Below, in pieces: positions 1 through 8,661 of a DNA stretch of 64,000 nt; position 1 is the first letter of the stretch, and each line of letters opens with the position of its first letter. Below the pieces are notes generated by a model. The model was given only the letters and a program-made list of their open reading frames with translations. It was not told the DNA's origin and searched no databases. Source of the stretch: JAVBPE01 sp031549865 (GTDB lineage Bacteria > Bacillota_I > Bacilli_A > Acholeplasmatales > Anaeroplasmataceae); the NCBI GenBank assembly GCA_031549865.1, contig JAVBPE010000008.1, positions 117,671-181,670 on the forward strand, written 5' to 3'. The translations under genes and the position numbers were made by a program.

Positions 1-921
1 CTGTCAATAGCTTCAAATATAATATTTTTAAAATCTAAAAAAAGTTTAAAACAAGTTGAAAGAGAAGAAGGTTTAGCTTCTCATAAAGTAAAAAATGGAA
101 CTAAAACTATGGCAGGAATTATTTTTGTAATAATTCCCTGTCTTTTATCCATAATATATTTAATAATTAAAAAAGAATTCATATTTGAAGTTTTCTTCTT
201 AAGTCTAACATATTTCTTGTTTGGAATAGTAGGCTTTATTGATGATTTTTTGAAAGTTGTAAAAAAGAATAATTTAGGATTAAGTTCTAGATTAAAAATG
301 ATTTTATTAATATTGGTTTCTGGCTTATTATTCTTTTTATTATTAACATTTGGTTATGAAACGAGTGTTGTAATATTTAATTTTCAAATAAGCATGGGGT
401 TCTTTTATGGGTTATTTATATTATTTATGTATGCATCAGTTACAAATGCCTGTAATTTTACTGATGGTATTGATGGGCTATGTGGTGGAGTTAGTTTAAT
501 AATTTTAATAGGCTTTATAATTATCTCAAATTTTAATAAAAATGATGATGTATTAACATTTATATTGATTGTTGTCGCATCAATTTTAGCATTTTATCAT
601 TTTAACTTTCCAAAAGCGAAATTTTTTATGGGGGATACAGGTTCTTTAGCAATTGGTGGATTACTAACAAGTTTAGCCATAATTTTTAAAACTTATGATG
701 TATTTATATTTATGTGCTTAATTTTTATATTTGAAGCTTTAAGCGTTGTAGTCCAAATCATTTATTTTAAATTAACAAAAGGAAAAAGAATATTTCTAAT
801 GTCACCACTTCATCATCATTTAGAATTAAGAGGTCATAAAGAAATAATTATAAACATAATATTTTATATAGCACAAATTATAGCATTATATATCGGATTA
901 CTAATAGGGGGATTTATATGA
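1..921 (+). CDS. mraY: MraY, phospho-N-acetylmuramoyl-pentapeptide transferase (5' end outside window)
   Basis: Integral membrane enzyme that moves phospho-MurNAc-pentapeptide from UDP to undecaprenyl phosphate, giving lipid I. The frame is open from base 1, so the true start lies upstream; the internal ATG at 109 is the usual MAGIIF region (MGGIIF in most homologues). Visible signatures are the acidic NFTDGIDGL motif, FMGDTGSLAIGG and the late HHHLELRG motif. About eight hydrophobic segments remain. It ends in TGA and overlaps murD by 4 nt (ATGA), implying coupled translation. Only the first transmembrane part is missing. Identity is secure. Confidence 0.97.
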   Translation: MSIASNIIFLKSKKSLKQVEREEGLASHKVKNGTKTMAGIIFVIIPCLLSIIYLIIKKEFIFEVFFLSLTYFLFGIVGFIDDFLKVVKKNNLGLSSRLKMILLILVSGLLFFLLLTFGYETSVVIFNFQISMGFFYGLFILFMYASVTNACNFTDGIDGLCGGVSLIILIGFIIISNFNKNDDVLTFILIVVASILAFYHFNFPKAKFFMGDTGSLAIGGLLTSLAIIFKTYDVFIFMCLIFIFEALSVVVQIIYFKLTKGKRIFLMSPLHHHLELRGHKEIIINIIFYIAQIIALYIGLLIGGFI

Positions 922-2141
922 GAATACTATTACTAGGAAAAGGGAAAAGCAGTGAAGCAGCAAAAAGATTATTAGATAAAAATCATGTGACATATGATTA
1001 TTTAGAATTAAATGAAGTTACTGATTTTAATTATGACATTATTGTAAGAAGTCCAGGGATTCCTAATAAATTATTAGAATCAGAAAAGATTGATTTCAAA
1101 AAAACAAGAATAATAACCGAAATAGAACTTGCAACATATTTTTATGATCCATTTATAATTGCAGTAACTGGTTCAAATGGTAAAACTTCTACAGTTACGA
1201 TGTTAAACGATATTTTAAAGCAAAAATATGATACTATTGCCTGTGGAAATATTGGTTATACTTTAACAGATGCCTTACTTGATTTTCCTAATAAAGAAAT
1301 ATATATTGTAGAAGTTTCATCATTTCAACTTGAATGTGTGAAAAATTTTAAACCTAATATTTCGATAGTATTAAATGTTGAGGCCTGTCATATTGATCAT
1401 CACGAAAATTTTAAAAACTATTGCCTAGCTAAACAAAAAATAGCTATGGGTCAAACGAGTAGTGATTTTTTAATATATAATTTTGATTCTATTGAATGTC
1501 GAAGAATCGCTGAAAAAACTTTAGCAAAAACAAGAAGTTTTTCACCTACAAATTTACTAGCTGATTTATATAGTTTTGAAAATAAAATTTATTATCGTAA
1601 TAAAAAAATAATCAAATTATCTAAATTACCTTTTAAAGAAGAATATAAAATATCTAATTTTATGGCTGTACTAAATGTATGCATGCTATTAAATATCAAA
1701 AAGAAAATGATTAAAAAATATTTGAAAAATTATAAAGGCGTAGAATTTAGAGTTGAGGAAATCAAGAAAAATATTTTTAATGATGGAAAGAGTACTAACC
1801 CATTTTCAACAATAGCCTCTCTTAAGGAACTTAAAAGAGTAAGTTTAATATGTGGTGGATATGATAGGGGAGAAAACCTAGAAGTATTACTTCCTTATTT
1901 AGGAAATATCAGTGAAGTATATGCTTATGGTAGTACAAAAAATAAAATAAATGATTTCATGAAATCAAATAATATAAAATCAAATGTATACAATAATTTA
2001 GAAGATGCGACTATTAATGCACTTAAGAATAAAAGTGATGAAGATATAATTCTTTATTCACCAATGTTTGCTTCCTATGATGAATATTATAATTACATTG
2101 AAAGAAGCAATGAATTTAATAAGATAGTTACCGGAATGTAA
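918..2141 (+). CDS. murD: MurD, UDP-N-acetylmuramoylalanine--D-glutamate ligase
   Basis: Cytoplasmic ATP-dependent ligase that adds D-glutamate to UDP-MurNAc-L-Ala. The Rossmann-like N-terminus (RILLLGKGKSS) is followed by SPGIPN near residue 45 and the Mur-ligase ATP motif GSNGKTST at 85-92. NVEACHIDHH near 155 fits the central-domain HLD/H region. At 407 aa it is somewhat short for MurD (about 450), mainly in the central and C-terminal domains. The start overlaps the mraY stop. Unlike a typical dcw cluster, ftsW and murG do not follow; ftsW is near 50383. Confidence 0.95.
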   Translation: MRILLLGKGKSSEAAKRLLDKNHVTYDYLELNEVTDFNYDIIVRSPGIPNKLLESEKIDFKKTRIITEIELATYFYDPFIIAVTGSNGKTSTVTMLNDILKQKYDTIACGNIGYTLTDALLDFPNKEIYIVEVSSFQLECVKNFKPNISIVLNVEACHIDHHENFKNYCLAKQKIAMGQTSSDFLIYNFDSIECRRIAEKTLAKTRSFSPTNLLADLYSFENKIYYRNKKIIKLSKLPFKEEYKISNFMAVLNVCMLLNIKKKMIKKYLKNYKGVEFRVEEIKKNIFNDGKSTNPFSTIASLKELKRVSLICGGYDRGENLEVLLPYLGNISEVYAYGSTKNKINDFMKSNNIKSNVYNNLEDATINALKNKSDEDIILYSPMFASYDEYYNYIERSNEFNKIVTGM

Positions 2142-2236
2142 CAAATAAATTTAATTTTTCTTTACATTTTTTTACATATAATTGATAGAATTAACTCCTT
2201 TAATTGGATATTATAAAAAAAAGGAGTGATTTATTC

Positions 2237-2503
2237 ATGTTAGAAATAGAAAAAAGACGCTATTATTTTTCTTTGTGGACTATAAGAATATTAGTCCCAA
2301 TAATATTTATAATGCTTTTAATATTTGGAATAAATATTCTCAAATTTTCACTATTTGGAGGTACCATGATAATTCTTTATGCGCTTTTTATTTTATTTTT
2401 ATTGATATATGGAAATAAAAAAATTAAAGAACGAATAAGAGCAATAGAAATGGAAGAAGAGCGAGTAAGAGAATTAGAAAAAAAAGTTAAAAATTATCTT
2501 TAA
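2237..2503 (+). CDS. Small membrane protein with two TM segments and a charged helical tail
   Basis: Unrecognised 88-aa protein. The ATG at 2237 is preferred because AAGGAG lies at 2221-2226; an in-frame ATG at 2204 has no binding site. Two hydrophobic segments (about residues 13-35 and 38-57) are followed by a Lys/Glu-rich helix (KERIRAIEMEEERVRELEKK) likely to be cytoplasmic and able to form a short coiled coil. Sitting just after murD it could belong to cell-wall assembly, but nothing in the sequence proves this. A terminator-like hairpin follows. Confidence 0.7.
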   Translation: MLEIEKRRYYFSLWTIRILVPIIFIMLLIFGINILKFSLFGGTMIILYALFILFLLIYGNKKIKERIRAIEMEEERVRELEKKVKNYL

Positions 2504-2509
2504 AAATAT

Positions 2510-2557
2510 AAAGCAACCTATATTGGATATATAGTCCAAAAAAAGGCTGCTTTTATT
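2510..2557 (+). terminator. Terminator-like hairpin after the small membrane protein
   Basis: AAAGCAACC at 2510-2518 pairs, with one mismatch, with GGCTGCTTT at 2545-2553, followed by a T-rich run. An inner TGGA/TCCA pair extends the stem. Confidence 0.6.
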
Positions 2558-2564
2558 ATTAATG

Positions 2565-2777
2565 CTAATTATCTGATTTTTTTGATATTAAAACACCGCA
2601 GTTATCGCAGTAATGGGCAACCGCACTGCATCCTTGCCAACCACTAGCTATTACAATGTCATTTTTGGATTTCCTTGATATATAGAAGATAAATCTTTCT
2701 TCTTCAGAGAAAAAGACACCTCTAGCACCTTGAACAAATCCACTTCGCATTTCATTATTACAATAAGGACATTTCAT
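2565..2777 (-). CDS. Small zinc-ribbon protein, DUF6487-like
   Basis: A 70-aa protein with CPYC at residues 3-6 and CDNCG near the C-terminus, the arrangement of a small zinc ribbon. The spacing and the N-terminal MKCPYCNNEM with FVQGARG following resemble the DUF6487 (PF20097) family, recalled rather than searched. Function unknown. It is the last gene of a minus-strand operon GNAT-TetR-this gene, 15 nt after the TetR gene, with GAAGGTGAT as ribosome binding site. Confidence 0.75.
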   Translation of the reverse strand: MKCPYCNNEMRSGFVQGARGVFFSEEERFIFYISRKSKNDIVIASGWQGCSAVAHYCDNCGVLISKKSDN

Positions 2778-2792
2778 AAAATCACCTTCTTT

Positions 2793-3323
2793 TTAAATTT
2801 TTCCAAACTTTAGCGATTCGAAAAAAATCGTTGTTATTTCCTCAGTGCTTTCTTTTAAGCCGCTTGTTATCCAAATATATATTACATTAAATAATGCTCC
2901 TGAATAAGTATATAGATTATATTGATCTTGAATTGATTTTAGATGAGGAATAGTATTATCAATCATATAAGTATTAATTGCTTTTAAGAAATATTGAGAA
3001 AAACCACTATTAAATAAAGCTTCTAATTGATTAGAATAATTTTTAATATAATTAAAAGTCCTTTTTAAATTCTCAAACCTAGTTATATGGCTTAGATTAG
3101 GTGCAAATTCCTTTTTGTACTCAACTAATATATACATTAAGAAGAAGTCCACTATTTCTTCTTTAGAATCAAAATTACGGTAGTAAGAAGCTCTTGCGAC
3201 ACCAGCTTTTTTTACAATATCAATAATTTTTATATCACTTAATGCTTTATTTTTCATTAAAATAAAAATGGCATTAGATAATGAAAGCTTAATTTCTAAA
3301 TTTAGTTCTTGTCGTTTATCCAT
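2793..3323 (-). CDS. TetR/AcrR family transcriptional regulator
   Basis: DNA-binding repressor of 176 aa. The N-terminal helix-turn-helix is typical: residues about 30-60 contain DIKIIDIVKKAGVARASYYR followed by NFDSKEEIVDFFL. The C-terminal part is helical and resembles the TetR_C_8 / DhaS-like ligand domain. The ligand cannot be read. It follows the GNAT gene by 12 nt in the same operon. A TTTGTC-N4-GACAAA palindrome in the divergent promoter region at 3892-3907 is the obvious candidate operator, which would give autoregulation and control of the 3991 hydrolase. Confidence 0.9.
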   Translation of the reverse strand: MDKRQELNLEIKLSLSNAIFILMKNKALSDIKIIDIVKKAGVARASYYRNFDSKEEIVDFFLMYILVEYKKEFAPNLSHITRFENLKRTFNYIKNYSNQLEALFNSGFSQYFLKAINTYMIDNTIPHLKSIQDQYNLYTYSGALFNVIYIWITSGLKESTEEITTIFFESLKFGKI

Positions 3324-3335
3324 AATTACTCCAGT

Positions 3336-3857
3336 TTATAATATATATTCATATAATAAAAAATTTGCGACTCCTGTATCTTCATAAAACATTTCAATTG
3401 CAGAAACATATTTAAAACCAATACTAGTATAAAGGTTCATAGCTGGAGTATTTCCTTCTAATACATCAAGTCTAATCGCTTTATAATTCTTTCTTCGGGC
3501 TATATTTATAGCTTCATTAACCATAAACTTTGCAATGCCTTGACCTTTATATTTATAAAGTACACCAAGTAAATGAATTAGTTTAACTTCATTTTTATTT
3601 GCCTTCACATTCCATAAGACATTATCATAGGCATCATCAGAATCTTGATTTAAGATCATTGCTGCAATGCATTCATTATTATTAATAATCATATATAATT
3701 CTTGATTATTTATAGCATTTATAAAAAGTTCATCATAAGGGTAGATGTCCTTTTTCCATTTAGGAGCGTAATCTAGTCCTTGCATTTCATCTATTATAGT
3801 ATTATAAAAATCTTTAATTTTGTTAAAGTCATTATGCTGTGCTTTAATTAATTCCAT
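3336..3857 (-). CDS. GNAT family N-acetyltransferase
   Basis: 173 aa with the GNAT acetyl-CoA loop in LLGVLYKYKGQGIAKFMVNEA (motif A, Q/RxxGxG/A) around residues 95-115, and the late AMNLYTSIGFKYV motif B. Substrate unknown. First gene of the GNAT-TetR-zinc ribbon operon. A resistance or detoxification role under TetR control is plausible but inferred. Confidence 0.9.
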   Translation of the reverse strand: MELIKAQHNDFNKIKDFYNTIIDEMQGLDYAPKWKKDIYPYDELFINAINNQELYMIINNNECIAAMILNQDSDDAYDNVLWNVKANKNEVKLIHLLGVLYKYKGQGIAKFMVNEAINIARRKNYKAIRLDVLEGNTPAMNLYTSIGFKYVSAIEMFYEDTGVANFLLYEYIL

Positions 3858-3891
3858 AAATATTCACCTTCAAATTTAATAAATTAAGGTA

Positions 3892-3907
3892 TTTGTCCAT
3901 AGACAAA
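3892..3907. promoter_or_regulatory. Candidate TetR operator between divergent units
   Basis: Perfect 6-bp inverted repeat TTTGTC-CATA-GACAAA. A further TTTGTC half site lies at 3918-3923. It sits between the minus-strand TetR operon and the plus-strand hydrolase, next to a possible promoter for the latter (TTGTTT at 3915, TATCAT at 3939, 18-nt spacer). Confidence 0.5.
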
Positions 3908-3990
3908 AACCCCCTTGTTTGTCTCACATAATGTAAGGTATCATTGACATGGTTTATTTTACCATATTTTTTATTTTTTTGGAGGATTAT

Positions 3991-5178
3991 ATGAAAATAT
4001 TAAAAAGAATAGTATTAATTATACTAATTACGATTATAGTAGTTTTAGTTATAGGTGCAATTAGTGTTTATGGAGTTTGGCATAATGAATTATCAACTGT
4101 AACATCTTTTAAACAGTTAAAGACCCGTAATGATTCACATGACGATGGTTCAATATATGAAATGACAGTAAGTGGTGATTATTACTTTGATGAGTTCATT
4201 GAACAAGGTGGAGTATCTAATGATAAAGAATTAATTAGCTTTGTGACTAATAAAATAACAAAGGGTTTATTAAAATTAAATATTGGTGAAACCGAAATTG
4301 CTTGCTCAGCATTTACGGCAAAAACTGAAGATGGAGATTATTTATTTGCAAGAAACTATGATTTCGCGAAAACTAATACATGTATCGTAAAAACTTCACC
4401 TAAAGGACGTCATGCTTCAGTATCAACTGTAGATTTACAATTTTTAGGAATAGATTGTAATTCAGATGTATCAAGTCTAATGGATAAAATGACATGTCTT
4501 GCAGCACCTTATGCTCCACTTGATGGAATAAATGATGCGGGTGTAAGTTGTGGAATATTTATGTCTTATCAAGGTTTAGAAACTACACCAACAAATCAAA
4601 ATACAAATGCACCTGATATTACATCAACAACTATGTTAAGATTAGTATTAGATTATGCAGATTCAGTAGAAGAAGCGGTTGAATTAATATCTAAATATGA
4701 TCTTCACGATTCAGCAGGAACAAGTTATCATTATATGATTGCGGATGCAACTGGTAAAAGTGCAATCTTAGAATGGGTCTATGGAACTGATATTACTGAT
4801 AACGATGGGTCTAAAAGAGAATTAGTTGTAACATATAACGATAATGATGCAAGAATAGGTAGTCGTGAGGAAGAGGCAAACTATCAATGGATTACAAATT
4901 TTATTATTGAACCAAATTATTATGAAGATGATACTAAAAAAGCTGGCTGGGATCGTTATAATACATTATATGATGGATTATCTAAAACAAATGGTATTGT
5001 AAAAGATGAACAAGCAGCAATGGATATTTTAGCAAGTGTTGGAAGAAGAAGTTACGGCACTGGTGGAAATGGAACTACAGTTCATAGCGCAGTTTATAAT
5101 CTAACAAAGAAAACTTCATATTGGATTGGTAATGAACATTTTGATGATGTAAAATCAAAATATTATTATTCATTATAA
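3991..5178 (+). CDS. Secreted or membrane-anchored Ntn hydrolase (linear amide C-N hydrolase, choloylglycine-hydrolase-like)
   Basis: 395 aa from the ATG at 3991, chosen because GGAGG lies at 3981. Residues about 5-28 form a signal/anchor helix. The conserved nucleophile region is IACSAFTAKTEDGDYLFARN with Cys at about 105, matching the C-x-(S/T)...GRNxD start of penicillin V acylase/bile salt hydrolase and acid-ceramidase-like enzymes, although here the Cys is internal and would need processing. Later AGVSCGIFMSYQG and the Asn-rich C-terminus fit the family. Substrate cannot be decided (N-acyl amides, bile salts, penicillins). Divergent from the TetR operon and probably controlled by it. Confidence 0.8.
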   Translation: MKILKRIVLIILITIIVVLVIGAISVYGVWHNELSTVTSFKQLKTRNDSHDDGSIYEMTVSGDYYFDEFIEQGGVSNDKELISFVTNKITKGLLKLNIGETEIACSAFTAKTEDGDYLFARNYDFAKTNTCIVKTSPKGRHASVSTVDLQFLGIDCNSDVSSLMDKMTCLAAPYAPLDGINDAGVSCGIFMSYQGLETTPTNQNTNAPDITSTTMLRLVLDYADSVEEAVELISKYDLHDSAGTSYHYMIADATGKSAILEWVYGTDITDNDGSKRELVVTYNDNDARIGSREEEANYQWITNFIIEPNYYEDDTKKAGWDRYNTLYDGLSKTNGIVKDEQAAMDILASVGRRSYGTGGNGTTVHSAVYNLTKKTSYWIGNEHFDDVKSKYYYSL

Positions 5179-5200
5179 AATTTCATTATTTAAGAACATT

Positions 5201-5233
5201 AAAGTCAAATTTTCAAAATTTGGACTTTTTTTT
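5201..5233 (+). terminator. Intrinsic terminator after the Ntn hydrolase
   Basis: AAAGTCAAATTT pairs with AAATTTGGACTTT (one bulged G), followed by a run of T. Confidence 0.8.
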
Positions 5234-5333
5234 ATTAAGTTTTCTAATTATTTATAATTTCTATGTTTTCCAATATTAATTAATCCATTCAAGAAAATTA
5301 TTAAAGTATTTATTTTATTTATAATAATTCAAA

Positions 5334-5777
5334 ATGTCAAATGATGTAAAAAATGGTTATGCTTTATCTTTATTAATTAGTGGTAAGAATTTAGAGTTGG
5401 ACTATAATGAAGAAAGCGAAAAAAATAAAGATTTGATAAGTGAAGAACGCTGGAATTATGCTTTTTGGGACCAAGTAAATTCAAAAAAAATATTTAACGA
5501 AAAAGAAATATTTATAGATTGGCTAGATTATATAGATTATAAGAAAGATAAATTCTATTCAATTAAAGAATTAATATATCATCCTGTATTTAAGAAAATT
5601 TTAATTAATGTCTTAAATGATATAAGAAATGAAGGAATTATAAAAGATAAATTTGGAAAAGAAGTACTTATTATAATTCATGATTTAGAATATTATGATG
5701 ATATAAATGCTTTAACAAAAAAAGTTAATGAAAAAGAATTATTAACAAATTTCTTTATCTGGTACAAAAATTTTTAG
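5334..5777 (+). CDS. Hypothetical acidic protein, possible DUF4303 relative or remnant
   Basis: 147 aa, not confidently recognised. ERWNYAFWDQ and the C-terminal pattern (VLIIIHDLEYYDDINALTKK) weakly recall DUF4303-type proteins. There is no convincing ribosome binding site before the ATG at 5334 and an in-frame stop lies 7 nt upstream, so this may be an N-terminally truncated remnant. A strong terminator follows. Confidence 0.5.
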   Translation: MSNDVKNGYALSLLISGKNLELDYNEESEKNKDLISEERWNYAFWDQVNSKKIFNEKEIFIDWLDYIDYKKDKFYSIKELIYHPVFKKILINVLNDIRNEGIIKDKFGKEVLIIIHDLEYYDDINALTKKVNEKELLTNFFIWYKNF

Positions 5778-5784
5778 GTGAAAC

Positions 5785-5822
5785 AAATATCTCAGACTAT
5801 TAAAAAGTTTGAGATATTTTTT
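5785..5822 (+). terminator. Intrinsic terminator
   Basis: AAATATCTCAGACT (5785-5798) pairs with AGTTTGAGATATTT (5806-5819), then T-run. Confidence 0.85.
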
Positions 5823-5876
5823 ACAAACTAAAAAGTATATTTATGTTATACTAAAATATATGCATGAGGTGAAAAT

Positions 5877-6593
5877 ATGGCTATTTGGAATCCATGGCGC
5901 GGTTGTCATAAAATAAGTGAAGGATGTAAGTATTGTTATATCCATAAAGGTGACTTAAAAAAAGGAATAGATACAAACATAATTGTTAAAACTGATAATT
6001 TTTATTTACCAATTTTGAAGCATAAAAATGGTGAATATAAAATCAAATCAAATGAACTTGTTTATTTATGTTTTTCATCAGATTTCTTGCTTAGTGACGC
6101 TGACATTTATAGAGAAGAATGCTTTAAAATGATCAAAGAAAGAAGCGATTTAACTTTTTTATTCTTAACTAAAAGAATTGAAAGATTTATGGATATTATT
6201 CCAAATGATTGGGAAGATGGATATGATAACGTAGTAGTCGGTTGTACAGTTGAAAACCAAGCTAATGTTAATAAAAAATTAGAAATATTTTCTAAATTGC
6301 CTATAAAACATAAAATGATTATTTGCCAGCCTTTAATAGAAGATATAAATATAAGTGCATACTTAAATGATATTGAATTAGTTGTTGTTGGGGGTGAGTC
6401 AGACACAAATGCGAGAGTACTTAACTATGATTGGGTATTGAATATTAGAAATCAATGCATTAATAAAAATGTTAATTTTGAATTTAGACAATGCGGGACT
6501 CATTTTATTAAAGATAATAAAGAATATACAATTAAAGTATTTGATCTTACAAAACAAGCTAGATTAGCAAATATAAATTACCATAAAATATAG
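5877..6593 (+). CDS. DUF5131 family protein (phage Gp37/Gp68-like)
   Basis: 238 aa. The opening WNPWRGCHKISEGCKYCY gives the C-x7-C-x2-C cluster of DUF5131/Gp37-Gp68 proteins, which resembles a radical-SAM-type iron-sulfur motif. FLTKRIERF, VVVGCTVENQ and LVVVGGESDTNAR are the other family blocks. Function is not established. The family is common in phages and accessory regions. Start supported by GAGGTGAAA just upstream. Confidence 0.9.
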   Translation: MAIWNPWRGCHKISEGCKYCYIHKGDLKKGIDTNIIVKTDNFYLPILKHKNGEYKIKSNELVYLCFSSDFLLSDADIYREECFKMIKERSDLTFLFLTKRIERFMDIIPNDWEDGYDNVVVGCTVENQANVNKKLEIFSKLPIKHKMIICQPLIEDINISAYLNDIELVVVGGESDTNARVLNYDWVLNIRNQCINKNVNFEFRQCGTHFIKDNKEYTIKVFDLTKQARLANINYHKI

Positions 6594-6669
6594 TTTTAAA
6601 TAAAGTAGTATATATAATTAAAAAATTTAAGTTAAAAATGAAGTATAATCTTCACTTAATTATAAGGAA

Positions 6670-7344
6670 GTGATTAATATTTTTTTAAATGAATTATTAA
6701 AAAATAAAAAAGTTAATATAAATAAATTGATTCTATATGGATTTATAAAAAAAGAAGATTTTTTAATTTTTAGAAAATCACTATTTACTAATAAGTTTGA
6801 TATAGAAATTAAAATATCAAATAGTGGTGATTTTAAATCAAGAGTAATTGATTTAGAATTTAATGATGATTATGAGTTAATTAATGTAAATGGGGCGACT
6901 GGCAGTCACTTGGGTATGATAAAAGATTTATATCAAAATGAAATTAAAAATATTATTAATAATTGCTATGATATTGAAATATTTAAAAGTATGCAGGCTA
7001 AAATGATAATAAATTATGTTAAAGATAAATATAATAGTGATCTTGAATTTTTATGGAAAAAATATGATGATAATGCAATATGTAGAAATAGTAAAAATAA
7101 AAAGTGGTATTTAGCAATGTTAAAGATTTCTAAAAGGAAATTAGGATTTGATAGTGATGAAATTGTTGAAATTATCGATTTAAAAAATAAGCCAGAAGAA
7201 GTTATTCAATTAGTAGATAACAAGAAATTTTTCAAAGGTTATCATATGAATAAAAAATATTGGTATACGATTATTTTAGATAACAATAATAGTATTGAAG
7301 AAATTTTTAAGTTAATAGATATAAGCTATGAGCAAAATAAATAG
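6670..7344 (+). CDS. MmcQ/YjbR-like protein with an N-terminal extension; start uncertain
   Basis: 224 aa if started at GTG 6670. The C-terminal half (KYDDNAICRNSKNKKWYLAM ... GFDSDEIVEIIDLK ... GYHMNKKYWYTIILD) matches the MmcQ/YjbR fold (CyaY-like, putative DNA-binding). About 110 residues precede it. AAGGAAG at 6664-6670 overlaps the GTG, so that start is poorly placed; the in-frame ATT at 6679 has ideal spacing and may be the real start. Gap of 8 nt to the MazG gene, likely co-transcribed. Confidence 0.75.
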   Translation: MINIFLNELLKNKKVNINKLILYGFIKKEDFLIFRKSLFTNKFDIEIKISNSGDFKSRVIDLEFNDDYELINVNGATGSHLGMIKDLYQNEIKNIINNCYDIEIFKSMQAKMIINYVKDKYNSDLEFLWKKYDDNAICRNSKNKKWYLAMLKISKRKLGFDSDEIVEIIDLKNKPEEVIQLVDNKKFFKGYHMNKKYWYTIILDNNNSIEEIFKLIDISYEQNK

Positions 7345-7352
7345 GAGTAATT

Positions 7353-7679
7353 ATGGATAGTATAGAAGAATTAAAAACTAAAATAGACAAATTTGTAAAG
7401 GATAGAGATTGGGTGCAATTTCACACTCCAGCGAATCTTGCTAAATCGATTTCTATTGAAGCTGCTGAATTATTGGAATGTTTTCAGTGGAGTGACACAA
7501 ATTACGATCTTAATGACGTATGTGATGAACTTGCTGATGTCATTAATTATTCAATTCAAATGGCTATGGCCCTAAATTTAGATATAAAAGAAATTGTTTT
7601 AGATAAACTAAAGAAAACAGAAGCCAAATATCCAATTGAAAAAGCAAAAGGTGTATCGACAAAATATAATAAGTTATAA
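7353..7679 (+). CDS. MazG-like nucleotide pyrophosphohydrolase (RS21-C6/dCTPase type)
   Basis: 108-aa all-alpha NTP pyrophosphatase. The EAAELLECFQW and DELADVINYS segments supply the ExxE and ExxD metal-binding residues, and the HTPANLAKSISIEA block is typical of the RS21-C6 branch that hydrolyses dCTP and modified dNTPs. A house-cleaning role is known for the family; the substrate here is inferred. Confidence 0.88.
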   Translation: MDSIEELKTKIDKFVKDRDWVQFHTPANLAKSISIEAAELLECFQWSDTNYDLNDVCDELADVINYSIQMAMALNLDIKEIVLDKLKKTEAKYPIEKAKGVSTKYNKL

Positions 7680-7680
7680 A

Positions 7681-7708
7681 AAAAAGATAATGATTTCATT
7701 ATCTTTTT
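7681..7708. terminator. Bidirectional terminator between convergent genes
   Basis: AAAAAGATAATG (7681-7692) pairs perfectly with CATTATCTTTTT (7697-7708) around a 4-nt loop, with A and T runs on either side. It contains the stop codon of the minus-strand acyltransferase. Confidence 0.85.
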
Positions 7709-8466
7709 ATATAGGTACCATTTTTATATTCGTTATGTTCATTAAAGTAAAATTCAATAATATCATGAACTTCACTAGTAATTCTTTTAATATCATTTGA
7801 TTTATTATCAGTTTTTTCTATTTTATATACAGGTAAAAAGTTTAATCTTGGAGAAGGTTTTTTACCTCTAAAGATTTTATATATTCCCTTTGGCTTATGA
7901 AATGTATAACACATTGGTAGAATATCACTATCTGCATTATAGGCATAATGAAAAGCACCTGGCATAAAGTTTCTAATATGATCACAATAAGGGATTAAGG
8001 CTGCCTCAGCAAAGAAAACCACATTCTTTTTTTTATGTAATATATCAACTGTTCCATCATTAAAAGCTCTAAGAAGTCTACGATCTTCTGGAATTGGGAC
8101 AGCAGCACAAATCCTAAAATAGGCACTAACAATTGGAAATCCAAAATTGCTTTGCAAAGAAGTTACATAAGTTTTTGTAGGATATAAGGCAGTAATTAAA
8201 AAGAAAATATCTTGAGGGAAACAATGATTACAAATAATAACTTTGCCTTTTCTATTTCCTTTTAAATTTTTTTTCCCAGTAGTTTTAAATCCATAAAAAC
8301 AATGCTTTATAATCCATTCAACAAAAGTTGAAATAGTTACTATTATTACTGATACAAAAATAAAGATAAAAGAGCGATTATAAAATTTATAGTTAGGCTT
8401 TAACGTTACTTTTTTTGGATGAAAGCCATTATCATATGTATGTTGATTCTCATTTTTGTTTTCCAT
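7699..8466 (-). CDS. 1-acylglycerol-3-phosphate O-acyltransferase family protein (PlsC-like)
   Basis: 255 aa from the ATG at 8466, chosen because GAGGTGAG precedes it; an upstream in-frame ATG lacks a site. One N-terminal TM segment (about 35-55) is followed by the acyltransferase motif I NHCFPQD (H-x4-D) near residue 83, then FFAEAALIP matching the EG-type motif III and a later IPE/D region. Likely acylates lysophosphatidate or a related lipid at the membrane. Monocistronic and convergent with the MazG gene. Confidence 0.85.
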   Translation of the reverse strand: MENKNENQHTYDNGFHPKKVTLKPNYKFYNRSFIFIFVSVIIVTISTFVEWIIKHCFYGFKTTGKKNLKGNRKGKVIICNHCFPQDIFFLITALYPTKTYVTSLQSNFGFPIVSAYFRICAAVPIPEDRRLLRAFNDGTVDILHKKKNVVFFAEAALIPYCDHIRNFMPGAFHYAYNADSDILPMCYTFHKPKGIYKIFRGKKPSPRLNFLPVYKIEKTDNKSNDIKRITSEVHDIIEFYFNEHNEYKNGTYIKR

Positions 8467-8621
8467 TATACTCACCTCAGCTTCTAGATTATACAAAAAA
8501 ATAACGTTTAATGCTAGTATGTACGAAAAAAAAGTACAATATAGTGCATTTTTATTTATTTTATGTTAAAATTTTAATGGATATATATTTTTATAAATGG
8601 GGATAAAATAAGACTATTAAT

Positions 8622-8661
8622 AAAGGTAGGTGTCAATCGAGCTTAGTCAACTCGAGTTATT
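8622..8661 (+). promoter_or_regulatory. Distant Shine-Dalgarno plus hairpin before nadD
   Basis: AAAGGTAGGTG at 8622-8632 is the only good SD but lies about 30 nt from the nadD ATG. TCGAG (8637-8641) and CTCGA (8651-8655) form a stem between them which, if folded, shortens the effective spacing to about 10 nt. Confidence 0.45.
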
